64,000 nucleotides of DNA from Mycetocola tolaasinivorans (GTDB lineage: Bacteria; Actinomycetota; Actinomycetes; Actinomycetales; Microbacteriaceae): assembly GCF_003667565.1 (NCBI RefSeq), contig NZ_RCUX01000004.1, forward strand, positions 248,001 through 312,000. The letters are read 5' to 3'. This document shows, one piece after another, positions 52,977 to 61,942 of the stretch. Both the position numbers and the translations under genes were made by a program. The notes under the pieces were generated by a model. That model saw only the letters and a list, made by a program, of their open reading frames with translations. It was not told the origin of the DNA and did not search any database. Numbering within the stretch: the stretch's first letter is position 1; every line of letters starts with the position of its first letter.

Positions 52977-54148
52977 CGAGACTCGGGGTTTTCGTCCCGC
53001 TCCGCCATCTCGCTGAACTGCGAGAACATGTCGATCAGGCCGCGCGGGGAGTCCTCGCGGAACATGATCTCGAGGCTCTCGGCGGAGTCTGAGGCGGCCT
53101 CGGTGGCGCGGGGAAACAGCTCGGCCTCGTAGGCGGTGAGTGCGGCCTCGACATCGCCCGGGTGCTCAATGATCGCCCGTGCGAGCTCCGAGGCGTCGAA
53201 CATTGCGATATTTGCACCCTCGCCGGCAAACGGGCTCATGACGTGGGCAGCATCACCGAGCAGGGTCACACCGGCGACGCGTTCCCAGCGAATTCCCACG
53301 GGAAGCGCGCTGATCCGCCGCGGGGTCAGTGCGCTGTCGGCGTGGGCAATGAGGCCACGCAGCGCATCATCCCAACCGTCGAGGCGAGCGAGTACCGCCG
53401 CGGCGGCCGCGGAGTTGTCCGTCCAGTCGATGGTGTCGATCCAGTCCTCCGGCACGCGGAAACCGATGTAGGAGTGGAGTGAGCCGTCGGTCTCGCGATG
53501 GCCGAGGACGCCGGTGTTTCCCCGGAACGCCATCAGCATGCCAGCGCCCATGACCGCGGCCTCGCGCGGATGCCGCGCATCCGCATCGTGGAGATCCGCC
53601 TCGATGAACGAGATGCCCGTATAGCTCGGCACGAGATCGGTGAGCAGGGTGCGTACCTTGGACCAGGCGCCGTCCGCACCGATCAGGAGGTCGGTTGTGA
53701 TGGTCTCGCCGTCGGCAAATTCGACCTCGTGGCGGCCGGGGTATCCGGCAACCGGGCGAACGGCTGTGGCTTTACGCCCCCAGTGGATGGTCCCCTCGGG
53801 GAGGGCATCGATCAGGAGGTCGCGCAGGGCACCGCGATCAACCTCGGGACGGTTGAGCTGCCCGTCATCCTCCTGCTCAAAGAGCACGGCGGCGGTGTGG
53901 TCGAGCATGCGCATCGACTCCCCGCCCCGGTGAATCAGCTCCGTGAAGGGCTCCCAGAGGTCAGCGGCGCGTACGGCGAGCTGACCGTTGTACGTGTGAA
54001 TGTCGAGCATTCCGCCCTGGACGCGGGCGTGGCGGCTCGCCTCGAGGTCGAAGACCGCGGATTCGATGCCGTTAATGTGCAGAACCCGGGCAAGGGTGAG
54101 CCCGCCGAGGCCTCCGCCGAGAATGACGATGGGGTAGTGGGTGGTCAT
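52973..54148 (-). CDS. FAD-dependent monooxygenase, TetX-like
   Basis: 391 residues. FAD motif IVILGGGLGGLTLARVLHINGIESAVFD (7-34); next GGMLDIHTYNGQLAVRAADLWEPF recalls TetX GTLDLH.G.GQ.AL; ADGAWSKVRTLL is the middle motif, and TLLGDAAHVMSPFAGEGANIAMFDASELA is the GD motif. TetX-type enzymes hydroxylate tetracyclines; related enzymes act on rifamycin or other aromatics. It follows the TetR gene on the same strand and is probably repressed by it. Confidence 0.82.
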   Translation of the reverse strand: MTTHYPIVILGGGLGGLTLARVLHINGIESAVFDLEASRHARVQGGMLDIHTYNGQLAVRAADLWEPFTELIHRGGESMRMLDHTAAVLFEQEDDGQLNRPEVDRGALRDLLIDALPEGTIHWGRKATAVRPVAGYPGRHEVEFADGETITTDLLIGADGAWSKVRTLLTDLVPSYTGISFIEADLHDADARHPREAAVMGAGMLMAFRGNTGVLGHRETDGSLHSYIGFRVPEDWIDTIDWTDNSAAAAAVLARLDGWDDALRGLIAHADSALTPRRISALPVGIRWERVAGVTLLGDAAHVMSPFAGEGANIAMFDASELARAIIEHPGDVEAALTAYEAELFPRATEAASDSAESLEIMFREDSPRGLIDMFSQFSEMAERDENPESR

Positions 54149-54186
54149 GGGGCAATCCTTTCGATAGCGGGGGATCCCGCGGGGTG

Positions 54187-54873
54187 TTACTGGGGGATGG
54201 GGGTGGCCGAGATGCCGGCGATCAGGGCGCGAGTGGCCCAGGAGGATCGCTGCTCGGGGGAGCCGGAAAGCAGGAGGTCAGCGTGCCGGGCGATGTGGGG
54301 AACATCGCGTGCATCCGCCCCGCGAATGGTGGCGTTGATCGCCTCGACGGCCTCCGGGGCAAACGGTGCAGGGTAGGCGTCATCCACGGCCGGGGCGCTG
54401 TGCTCGGCCGCGTTGGCCGTGGCGTGCTGAACCAGGAGGTCCGCGCCCCAGGCGGCGCGATCAGCGGCCACCTCACCCTCCAGAAGGAGGCCGAGGATGC
54501 GGTCGAAGAGCCGGACGGTGTTCGGCCCCATCGGGCGCATTTGCAGCGCCGAACGGGCGAGCCCGGGATAGCTGACGAGCAGGTGGCTGTAGGCGCTGAG
54601 GAGGCGTTCGAGACGCTCCGCCCAGGTGCCCTCGGCGTCTGCCGGAAGCGTTCCGGTCAGTTCATCGGTGACCGCCGCGTGGAGCTCGGCGGTGTTTGCC
54701 ACGTACACGTACAGCGACGCCGGGCCGGTGTCGAGGGCGGTCGCGACGCGACGCATGGTGGCCTTGGCGAGGCCCTCCTCCTGCGCAATCTTGATCGTCT
54801 CGGCGATGATCCATTCGCGGGAGAGCGGCGGTTTTGCGGGCCGCTCGCGGCGGCTGCCAACTGATGATGTCAT
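54187..54873 (-). CDS. TetR family regulator
   Basis: 228 residues from ATG 54873 (MTSSVGSRRERP). HTH about 15-60 (SREWIIAETIKIAQEEGLAKATMRRVATALDTGPASLYVYVANTAEL) of the TetR/AcrR class with a TetR_C-like ligand domain. A longer reading to 54909 is possible but would cross an operator. It probably controls itself, the TetX-like enzyme and the divergent DHA2 pump through the repeats at 54887-54995. Confidence 0.88.
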   Translation of the reverse strand: MTSSVGSRRERPAKPPLSREWIIAETIKIAQEEGLAKATMRRVATALDTGPASLYVYVANTAELHAAVTDELTGTLPADAEGTWAERLERLLSAYSHLLVSYPGLARSALQMRPMGPNTVRLFDRILGLLLEGEVAADRAAWGADLLVQHATANAAEHSAPAVDDAYPAPFAPEAVEAINATIRGADARDVPHIARHADLLLSGSPEQRSSWATRALIAGISATPIPQ

Positions 54874-54886
54874 GTCACTCACAGTA

Positions 54887-54995
54887 AGCGAACGTGTTCG
54901 TTCCCGCAACCGAACTCGGCAAATTCTCAGAAACGAACGCGTTCGTTGCGAATGCGTTCGTTCGTGTGTATGGTTCCTAAACGAACGTGTTCGTT
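54887..54995. promoter_or_regulatory. Cluster of four TetR operator-like sites
   Basis: Two perfect 16-base palindromes, AACGAACGCGTTCGTT (54932-54947) and AACGAACGTGTTCGTT (54980-54995), and two near copies, AGCGAACGTGTTCGTT (54887-54902) and TGCGAATGCGTTCGTT (54947-54962). Spacing starts at 45, 15 and 33 bases. They lie between divergent tetR and pump genes. Confidence 0.88.
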
Positions 54996-55051
54996 ATGGG
55001 TTGAGTGCCGCAGTGGTGCGCCCGGAGCACCGGCCGAACGGAGAACCCGAG

Positions 55052-56491
55052 ATGACTACCCTGAAAACCACCACGCCACCGAATGAGACGAGGTACGTCG
55101 CCCTCGCGATCCTCGGGGTGATGTTTGGACTCCTGCTCTCGATGCTCGACGGCTTTATCGTGGGCACGGCGATGCCGACGATCGTGGGGGAGCTCGGCCG
55201 GGCCGACCTCCTCGCCTGGGTCGTGACCGCCTACGCCCTGATGACGGCCGTGAGCACACCCATCTGGGGCAAGTTGGGCGACCTCTTCGGCCGCAAGCGC
55301 ATGTACCAGCTCGCGATCACGCTGTTTATCATCGCGAGCATTCTCGCGGCCCTCGCGCCCACCATGGAGCTCCTGATCGCGACCCGCGCGCTGCAGGGCA
55401 TCGGCGCCGGTGGCCTCGCGGTGAGCGCCTTCGCCGTAATCGGAGACCTCGTTCCGCCGCGAGAACGCGGCAAGTATCAGGGCATGACCGCGATCATCGT
55501 GGCCGTTGGTACCATCGGCGGGCCGCTCGCGGGTGGGCTCATCACCGACGGGCTGGGCTGGCGCTGGGCGTTCCTGATCAACCTGCCCCTCGGCATTATC
55601 GCGATCGTCTGGACGGCGATTTTCCTGCGCATCCCGGCCACCCGCCAGCGTGACGCGCGAATCGACTGGGTGGGCGCGCTGCTCCTCGGTGGATCCGTCG
55701 CCGGCATGGTGTTACTCACCACCTGGGCCGGCACCGAGTTTGCCTGGGTTTCCTGGCAGTCGGCGGCATTTGTGCTGGCCATCGCCGCGGCCATGACGGC
55801 GTTCATCCGCTGGGAGCTGCGCACCCCGGAACCACTGGTTCCGCTGCAGGTATTCCGCTCGCGAAGCTTCACGATGGCGTCGATTCTCGGGTTTATCTCC
55901 GGTGCCGTCATGTTTGCGGCCGTGCTCTACCTGCCGCTGTTCCAGCAGACGGTGCAGGGGGCCTCGGCGAGTGAGTCCGGCCTGCAGCTGCTTCCGATGA
56001 TGGTGCCCGTCGTGATCGTCTCCCTCGTCGCGGGCATCGTGATGACGCGTACCGGCCGGTATCGCCTCTTTCCGATCATCGGTTCGGCGTCGATGATCGT
56101 CGGCGGCGCGCTGCTGTCCACGATGACCGCGGACACCAGATGGGTGGTAACCGGTGCCTTCATGGTCTTCATTGGTATCGGGTCCGGCCTGACCCAGCAG
56201 ATGACCACGACCATCGCGCAGAACAGCGTGGAGCAGCGCGATATCGGGGCCGCCTCCGGTGTGGTAACACTGCTGCGTACACTCGGCGGATCGATCGCCG
56301 TGGCCGTTTTTGGTTCGATCTTCACCACCCACACCGCGGGGCTCACCGGGCACGCGCTCAGCGTCGGCGTCGCGGACAGCACGCGGGTCATCTTCCTGAT
56401 CGTGGCCGGCCTCTCGGTGATCAGCCTCGCCGCCGCGATTGCGATCCGGGAGACTCCGCTGCGCGGACGCCAGCCGGCATCCACCGACTAG
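55052..56491 (+). CDS. DHA2-family MFS multidrug transporter
   Basis: 479 residues, 14 membrane segments. Motif D1 MLDGFIVGTAMPTIVGELG (31-49), motif A GKLGDLFGRKRM (73-84), and the antiporter motif GGPLAGGLITDGLGWRWAFLINLPLG (about 150-175). Start ATG 55052; longer in-frame reading would cross the operators. Regulated with the TetX-like enzyme by TetR, so it may export the same drug class. Confidence 0.88.
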   Translation: MTTLKTTTPPNETRYVALAILGVMFGLLLSMLDGFIVGTAMPTIVGELGRADLLAWVVTAYALMTAVSTPIWGKLGDLFGRKRMYQLAITLFIIASILAALAPTMELLIATRALQGIGAGGLAVSAFAVIGDLVPPRERGKYQGMTAIIVAVGTIGGPLAGGLITDGLGWRWAFLINLPLGIIAIVWTAIFLRIPATRQRDARIDWVGALLLGGSVAGMVLLTTWAGTEFAWVSWQSAAFVLAIAAAMTAFIRWELRTPEPLVPLQVFRSRSFTMASILGFISGAVMFAAVLYLPLFQQTVQGASASESGLQLLPMMVPVVIVSLVAGIVMTRTGRYRLFPIIGSASMIVGGALLSTMTADTRWVVTGAFMVFIGIGSGLTQQMTTTIAQNSVEQRDIGAASGVVTLLRTLGGSIAVAVFGSIFTTHTAGLTGHALSVGVADSTRVIFLIVAGLSVISLAAAIAIRETPLRGRQPASTD

Positions 56492-56523
56492 TCGGCGGCG
56501 CGGTGGCCCTGCCGCGGCAGAGA

Positions 56524-56559
56524 AAAACCGTCACGCTCCGTGTGGGGCGTGACGGTTTT
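56524..56559 (+). terminator. Terminator of the DHA2 pump
   Basis: AAAACCGTCACGC pairs with GCGTGACGGTTTT around a TCCGTGTGGG loop; works in either direction. Confidence 0.87.
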
Positions 56560-56584
56560 ACCGTGCGGGCGGGGTTCCGCGGAA

Positions 56585-56773
56585 CTATCCGCCGCTCTTG
56601 CGGCGGAACTGACGCTGGCTGGGGGCCTTACCCTGTGCCTGGCGTACGCTACCGGTGGAGTCGAGGTGATCCTCGCCGCCCTGGGCTCGCTGCTTCTTGC
56701 GCTCGAGAGCCTCGCGGAACTTCCGCTTGGTTTCCTCGGCGCTGGCCGTGGCCGCATCATCGGTGGAACTCAT
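56585..56773 (-). CDS. DUF5302 family small protein
   Basis: 62 residues, highly charged, helical in the middle: SAEETKRKFREALERKKQRA, then GSVRQAQGKAPSQRQFRRKSGG. This matches the DUF5302 pattern of small actinobacterial proteins of unknown role. ATG at 56773 preceded by AGGAGGA. Confidence 0.85.
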   Translation of the reverse strand: MSSTDDAATASAEETKRKFREALERKKQRAQGGEDHLDSTGSVRQAQGKAPSQRQFRRKSGG

Positions 56774-56812
56774 GATGTCCTCCTTCGTCGGTGACGCTCT
56801 AGTCTACCCGGA

Positions 56813-57613
56813 CTATTCCTCGGCGCGGGGAAGCCGGGGGATAGCGGCGAGGAGGGTGCGCGTGTACGGGTGCTGCGGATCGGCGAGAACCCGGGCGGTG
56901 GGGCCCTGCTCAACGATGCGGCCGTCCTGCAGCACGGCGACCCGATCGCACAGCGCGGCCACGATACTCAGGTCGTGGGAAACGAGTAGGAGCCCGGTCT
57001 GGTTATCGTCCGGCACGGCGGCATCCGCGCGTCCGAGGCCGCGCAGCAGCTCGATGATCTGAGTGCGCACCGACATGTCGAGGGCCGATACGGGCTCATC
57101 GGCGAGGATCAGCTGCGGGCCCGGAGCCAGGGCGCGCGCAATGGCGATGCGCTGACGCTGGCCGCCGGAGAATGCGTGCGGGTAGCGATCCGCGGCGTCC
57201 GCCGGGAGATCGACGGCCCGAAGTAGCTCGCTCACGCGGGCATCGAGGGCAGCCCGATCGCGTTCGATGCCGAGGGAACGGAGCGGCTCGCTGATGCTGC
57301 GCCCCACGCTCGCCCGGGGATCCAGCGCGCCGTACGGGTCCTGAAACACGTTCTGCACCGCGCTACGGAAGCCGCGCAGGCCGGCGCGATCGCGCAGGTT
57401 GAGGGGCGCGCCACGGAAGCGTACGGCACCTGCGGTGGGGGAGTCCAGACCGAGCAGGAGCTTGAGAATAGTGGATTTTCCGGCTCCGGATTCGCCCACG
57501 AGGCCGACGCGTTCGCCGCGGCGCAGCGCGAGTGTGATGCCGTGCAGGGTGTCGGCACCTCGGCCGGGGTATCGGAAGCTCACATCGTCCGCGGCCAGGA
57601 GGTATTCGCTCAC
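56813..57613 (-). CDS. Oligopeptide/nickel-type ABC transporter ATP-binding protein (DppF/OppF type)
   Basis: 266 residues. Walker A VGESGAGKSTILKLL near 37-51, signature FSGGQRQRIAIARAL, Walker B LILADEPVSALD. Its start overlaps the preceding ATPase gene by 4 bases. It powers the importer formed by the following four genes (minus strand order: DUF1684, SBP, two permeases, two ATPases). Confidence 0.9.
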   Translation of the reverse strand: MSEYLLAADDVSFRYPGRGADTLHGITLALRRGERVGLVGESGAGKSTILKLLLGLDSPTAGAVRFRGAPLNLRDRAGLRGFRSAVQNVFQDPYGALDPRASVGRSISEPLRSLGIERDRAALDARVSELLRAVDLPADAADRYPHAFSGGQRQRIAIARALAPGPQLILADEPVSALDMSVRTQIIELLRGLGRADAAVPDDNQTGLLLVSHDLSIVAALCDRVAVLQDGRIVEQGPTARVLADPQHPYTRTLLAAIPRLPRAEE

Positions 57614-58434
57614 GAGTGGTTCTCCGTCCGGGGTGCCGGGGCGGTGACCTCGGGCAGGTAAGCTTCGAGGCTGCGCGCGGTGTCCACCAGCAGGCGCGTG
57701 TAGTCGGCTGCCGGGGTGGTCAGCAGGGTGCGTGTCGCGCCCTGTTCGATCGTCTCGCCGCCGCGCAGCACCAGCAGGTGTTCGGTCATCCGGGAGACCA
57801 CGGCGAGGTCGTGGCTGATGAGCAGCAGCGACATCCCGCGCTCGCGCACGGCGGTGTCGAGGAGTTCGAGGATTTCGGCCTGCACGCTGATGTCGAGGGC
57901 GGTGGTGGGTTCGTCGGCGATGAGGATGTCGGGGTTGCAGGCGAGCGCGAGCGCGATCGCGACGCGCTGACGCTGACCGCCGGACACCTCGTGAATGTAG
58001 GAGCGGGCGATCTTTTCGGGGTCGGGTAATGCCACGGCGGCCAGTGCCTCGATGATCCCGCGCTTCAGCGCGTCACCGCGCAGGCCCCGGTGGTGCGAGA
58101 GCGGCCAGGCGAGCTGCTTGCCGATCCGCATCAGCGGGTCGAGGGCGGTCAGGGGCTCCTGGAAGACCGCGGCGATGCCGGATCCGCGCACACCGTTGAG
58201 CGTGCGCGGGGAAGCCCCGACGAGCTCGGTGTCGCCGAGACGAATGCTGCCGGTCGCGCGCAGCCCCGTGGGCAGCAGTCCGAGCACGGAGAGCGCGGTG
58301 AGGCTCTTGCCCGAGCCGGATTCGCCGATGATGCCGAGGCGCTCGCCCGCGGGCAGGGTGAACGAAACGTCGGAGACCAGCGCGCGCTCCTCCTCGGTGC
58401 GCACGGAGAGGCCGTTGACGGTGAGTGTGCTCAC
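57610..58434 (-). CDS. Oligopeptide/nickel-type ABC transporter ATP-binding protein (DppD/OppD type)
   Basis: 274 residues. Walker A IIGESGSGKSLTALSVLG, signature VSGGQRQRVAIALALACNP, Walker B ILIADEPTTALDISVQ. The GTG start at 58434 overlaps the permease stop (GTGA) and matches the family start VSTLTVNGLSV; a longer reading would lie inside the permease gene. Confidence 0.9.
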   Translation of the reverse strand: MSTLTVNGLSVRTEEERALVSDVSFTLPAGERLGIIGESGSGKSLTALSVLGLLPTGLRATGSIRLGDTELVGASPRTLNGVRGSGIAAVFQEPLTALDPLMRIGKQLAWPLSHHRGLRGDALKRGIIEALAAVALPDPEKIARSYIHEVSGGQRQRVAIALALACNPDILIADEPTTALDISVQAEILELLDTAVRERGMSLLLISHDLAVVSRMTEHLLVLRGGETIEQGATRTLLTTPAADYTRLLVDTARSLEAYLPEVTAPAPRTENHS

Positions 58435-59297
58435 TGTGCCCTCCTCAGGGTCGGGTCGAGCTTTTCGCGCAGCCCGTCGGCCAGCAGGTTGGCACCGATC
58501 ACGGTGACCACGAGCAGGATGCCGGGCAGGATTGCGCTGAGCGGGGCGACGCTCACGGTGGCCTGGGCTTCCTGCAGCAGGCGACCCCACGACGCGTTTG
58601 GCGGCGGGGAGCCGAGCCCCAGATACGACAGCGAGGCCTCGGCCAGGACCGCCCCGCCAAACTGCAGCGCGGCGGGCACCACGAGAGTGGGCCAGAGGTT
58701 CGGGAGCACGTGCTGCCAGGCGATGCCGAGCGTGCCGGTACCGGAGATGCGCGCGGCGGTCACAAAGTCCTGCGCGAGGATGCGCTGGGTGACCACGCGG
58801 GTGAGGCGGGCGATGACCGCCGAGCCGGCCAGACCGATCGCGATGATCGCGGAGTCGAGTGAGGCACCGCGCCAGGCCACGATGAGCATCGCGAGCAGCA
58901 GGGTCGGAAACGCGATGGCGATGTCGAGGAGGCTGGTGAGGGCGTCGTCCACCCAGCGGCGGGAGAAGCCGGCGAGCAGGCCGATGACGATGCCGAGGAT
59001 CGCGGCGATCAGGACCGAACCGATCCCCACGGTGATCGCGAGACGCGCACCGATGATGAGCTGGGTGAAGACGTCGCGACCGAGCTTATCGGTGCCCGCC
59101 CAGTGCGTGCCATCGGGCCCCTGGAGCCGGCCGCCGGTGGTGTCGGCCGGGTCAAACGGGGTCCAGAAGATCGAGACGATTCCCGCGAGGACGATGATGC
59201 CCAGCAGGATCGCGCCCACGATCAGGTTGAGTGAGCCGAGGGCGCGGCGGCGTGGGCCGCGCGGTGTCGCGGTGGCCGAGACGGCGATGGCGCTCAT
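58431..59297 (-). CDS. Peptide/nickel-type ABC transporter permease (DppC type)
   Basis: 288 residues, six membrane segments. N-terminal FDPADTTGGRLQGPDGTHWAGTDKLGRDVFTQLIIGARLAI is the DppC signature (..GTD..GRD...R...G.R.), and the EAA loop ASLDSAIIAIGLAGSAV..RLTRV.. precedes the inner-membrane contact. Overlaps both neighbours by 4 bases. Confidence 0.9.
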   Translation of the reverse strand: MSAIAVSATATPRGPRRRALGSLNLIVGAILLGIIVLAGIVSIFWTPFDPADTTGGRLQGPDGTHWAGTDKLGRDVFTQLIIGARLAITVGIGSVLIAAILGIVIGLLAGFSRRWVDDALTSLLDIAIAFPTLLLAMLIVAWRGASLDSAIIAIGLAGSAVIARLTRVVTQRILAQDFVTAARISGTGTLGIAWQHVLPNLWPTLVVPAALQFGGAVLAEASLSYLGLGSPPPNASWGRLLQEAQATVSVAPLSAILPGILLVVTVIGANLLADGLREKLDPTLRRAQ

Positions 59298-60238
59298 GCG
59301 GACACCTTCCCGCGTCGGTTGCCCGAGAGCGAGGAGCGCAGGCGCGGGTCGAGCACGCGCTGCAGCACGTCGCCGAGGAAGCCGATCACGAGCACGAGGA
59401 TGGTCGAGAACAGGAGTACTCCCTGAACGTTGGGAAAGTCCTGCTGGCGGATACCGGCGATCAGCATGTCACCGAGGCCGGGCAGGGCGAACACGTTTTC
59501 CACCACGACCGCCCCCACAAACGTGGTGGCGAGCTGGATCGCGAGGATTGAGATGACCGGCACGATGCCGTTTCGCAGCGCATGTCGACGCAGCGCGGTG
59601 GAGAACGGCTGGCCGAGCGCGCGGGCGGTGCGGAGGTAGTCGCGGTCGAGAATGTCGAGCGTCGCGCTGCGCACATAGCGGGCCAATTCGGAGCCGGACA
59701 CGATCGCGATGGTCAGCACCGGGAGCGTCAGGGCGGTGAGCGCGGCACCGGGGTCTTCCCAGTCGCGGCGCGGGAATCCACCGGCCGGCAGCACGCCGAG
59801 GTTCAACGCGAACAGGGTCACGAGCAGGATGCCCACCCAGAACACCGGGATCGCGCCACCAAGCTGGCTGAGCGCGGAGAACGCGGTGCCGTACCAGGTG
59901 CGGGACTTCCAGGCGGCGATGAAGCCCACCGGGATCGCGATGATCACCGAGAGGGCGAAGGAAATCAGGGTCAGCGGCACGGTCACGTTGAGGCGACGCA
60001 GGATCTCGTCGGACACGGAGAGGTGCGAGCTGAAGGAGGTGCCGAGGTCACCGCGGAACAGGCCGCCGATGTAGTCGGCGAACTGCACAAAAATGGGTCG
60101 GTCAACGCCGAGGGCCGCGGAGGCCGCGCGGATGTCCTCGGGGGTGGCCTCGAGGTTGATCAGCGCGTAGACGGGGTTGCCGAGCAGTCGGAGCACGACG
60201 AACAGGACCGTCACCGCGAGCGCAAGGCTCAGCAGCAA
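59294..60238 (-). CDS. Peptide/nickel-type ABC transporter permease (DppB type), start uncertain
   Basis: About 314 residues to the TTG at 60238, but family alignment expects about 10 more: the sequence just upstream (SYLLRRTGL) is a typical DppB N-terminus. No ATG, GTG or TTG is available there; the frame is open up to the TAG of the binding-protein gene at 60281. ATC (60271) sits 7 bases after AGGA and could be used, or CTG (60259). EAA loop ELARYVRSATLDILDRDYLRTARALG is present. Confidence 0.82.
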   Translation of the reverse strand: MLLSLALAVTVLFVVLRLLGNPVYALINLEATPEDIRAASAALGVDRPIFVQFADYIGGLFRGDLGTSFSSHLSVSDEILRRLNVTVPLTLISFALSVIIAIPVGFIAAWKSRTWYGTAFSALSQLGGAIPVFWVGILLVTLFALNLGVLPAGGFPRRDWEDPGAALTALTLPVLTIAIVSGSELARYVRSATLDILDRDYLRTARALGQPFSTALRRHALRNGIVPVISILAIQLATTFVGAVVVENVFALPGLGDMLIAGIRQQDFPNVQGVLLFSTILVLVIGFLGDVLQRVLDPRLRSSLSGNRRGKVSA

Positions 60239-60280
60239 CAGTCCCGTTCGTCGCAGCAGATAGGATCCGATGAGAGAATC

Positions 60281-61798
60281 CTAGCCGCGGGCGATCTTGC
60301 TCACGTAGAACAGCGAGTTCATACCGTTGACCGGTACGCCCGTGATGTCCTTCGCGGCGACCCGCAGCTGCGGGTTGAGGTACAGCCAGACGCTCGCGGC
60401 GTCATCCGAGATCTGCTTGTTTGCCTTGGCGATGAGGTCCGACTGCTCCTGCGGGGTAGCGGCGGCCTCGGCCTCGTCCAGCCACTTCTGGACGTCGGCG
60501 TTGTTGTAGCCCCAGTAGAAGTCGGGGTTCTGGTAGAAGTAGATGTCGCGGTCGTTCACGTGGTCCTGCATGGTGGCCTGGAAGTCGTGAGCGCCGTAGA
60601 CCTTCTCGGCCCACTTATCGTCGGTGATCAGGTTGATCTTCACGTCGATGTTGATCTTCGCGAGCTCGCCCTTGATGAACTCGGCGACGGTGGGGTGCAC
60701 GCCGGAGTCCGGGGTGTCCAGGGTGAAGGAGAACCCGTCGGCGTGGCCGGACTCGGCCAGCAGCTTCTTGGCGAGGTCAACGTCGTAGGGGTTGTTGTCC
60801 TTGAGGTCCAGGTAGCCGGGCTCGGACGGGGGAACCATCGCGCCGATCAGCTGGCCGCGGCCGTCCCAGATGCTCTCGAGGAGCTTCTTGCGGTCGATGG
60901 CCGAGTAGACGGCCTTACGAACCTGCACGTTGTCGAACGGTGCGACGCGGTCGTTGAAGGCCAGCAGCTCCTTGGTGGTGGAGGTACCCTCGATGATCTT
61001 GTAGTCGCCCGACTTCTCGAACTGCGGGATGGCGTCCGGGCTGGTGAGCGCGGTGATGACGTCTACCTGGCCGGTCAGCAGCGCGTTGTTCAGCGCGGTG
61101 GGGTCGGTGTAGTAGTGGAACTCGATACCGGAGTTCTTGGGCTTGTCGCCCCAGTACTTGGCGTAGGGTGCCAGCGAGATCGAGGAGCCCTTGCGGTAGT
61201 CCGCGAGGGTGTAGGGGCCGGAGCCATCCTCGGAGCTGGTGAGGTCCTTTGCCTTGTGGTTGATGACCCACACGTAACCGAGGTTGTAGACGAAGCTCGA
61301 TGACTTCTTCGACAGCGTCACGGTGACGGTCTTGGGGTCGGTGGCTACGACGTTTTCGATGACCGAGAGCTGCTTCTTACGGGCACCGAGCGACTCGGGG
61401 CTGAGCACGCGGTTCAGGCTGAATACGACGTCTTCGGCGGTGACGGGGTCACCGGAGTGGAAGGTCGCGTCGCGCAGCGGGAAAGTGTAGGTGAGGCCGT
61501 CGTCGGAGACCTTGTAGCCGGTGGCGAGCAGGGGCTCAACCTTGGCGTCGTCGGTGATCCGGAACAGGCCCTCGTACACGTTGCCGGTGAAGGCCTCGGT
61601 GATGCCGGAGGAGCCGCCCTTGATGGGGTCGAGGCTCGTGGGCTCGTAGATGGAGCCGACGTTGATCGGGTCCTTGTCGGATCCGGCGGATGCGCCGTTA
61701 CCGGAGCCGGCGTTGCTGGTGCAGCCGGTCAGCGCAATCGCGGAGATCGCGAGGGCTGCCAGGCCGACCAGCAGTCGGGGGCGTCGGGTTGATGACAT
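60281..61798 (-). CDS. ABC transporter substrate-binding lipoprotein, family 5
   Basis: 505 residues. Lipoprotein signal: basic start, hydrophobic stretch, lipobox LTGC with Cys at about 26. The body has SBP_bac_5 blocks: SIYEPTSLDPIKG, VYEGLFRI, and KVSDDGLTYTFPLRDATFHSGDPVTAEDVVFSLNRV. Binds peptides, nickel chelates or similar and passes them to the four membrane and ATPase partners. Start at 61798. Confidence 0.92.
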   Translation of the reverse strand: MSSTRRPRLLVGLAALAISAIALTGCTSNAGSGNGASAGSDKDPINVGSIYEPTSLDPIKGGSSGITEAFTGNVYEGLFRITDDAKVEPLLATGYKVSDDGLTYTFPLRDATFHSGDPVTAEDVVFSLNRVLSPESLGARKKQLSVIENVVATDPKTVTVTLSKKSSSFVYNLGYVWVINHKAKDLTSSEDGSGPYTLADYRKGSSISLAPYAKYWGDKPKNSGIEFHYYTDPTALNNALLTGQVDVITALTSPDAIPQFEKSGDYKIIEGTSTTKELLAFNDRVAPFDNVQVRKAVYSAIDRKKLLESIWDGRGQLIGAMVPPSEPGYLDLKDNNPYDVDLAKKLLAESGHADGFSFTLDTPDSGVHPTVAEFIKGELAKINIDVKINLITDDKWAEKVYGAHDFQATMQDHVNDRDIYFYQNPDFYWGYNNADVQKWLDEAEAAATPQEQSDLIAKANKQISDDAASVWLYLNPQLRVAAKDITGVPVNGMNSLFYVSKIARG

Positions 61799-61942
61799 GT
61801 GTGATTGCTCCTTGTGGAGGATGGGGAGGGGATATTAAAGCGGGGGCGCACGGTTTCGCCCGGCCGAGGCACACGGCTATCCGGGTCGCGGCATCTGCCG
61901 CTCGGATGGGCCGGGCAACGAGCGGGGGCTCGCGCGAATGGG

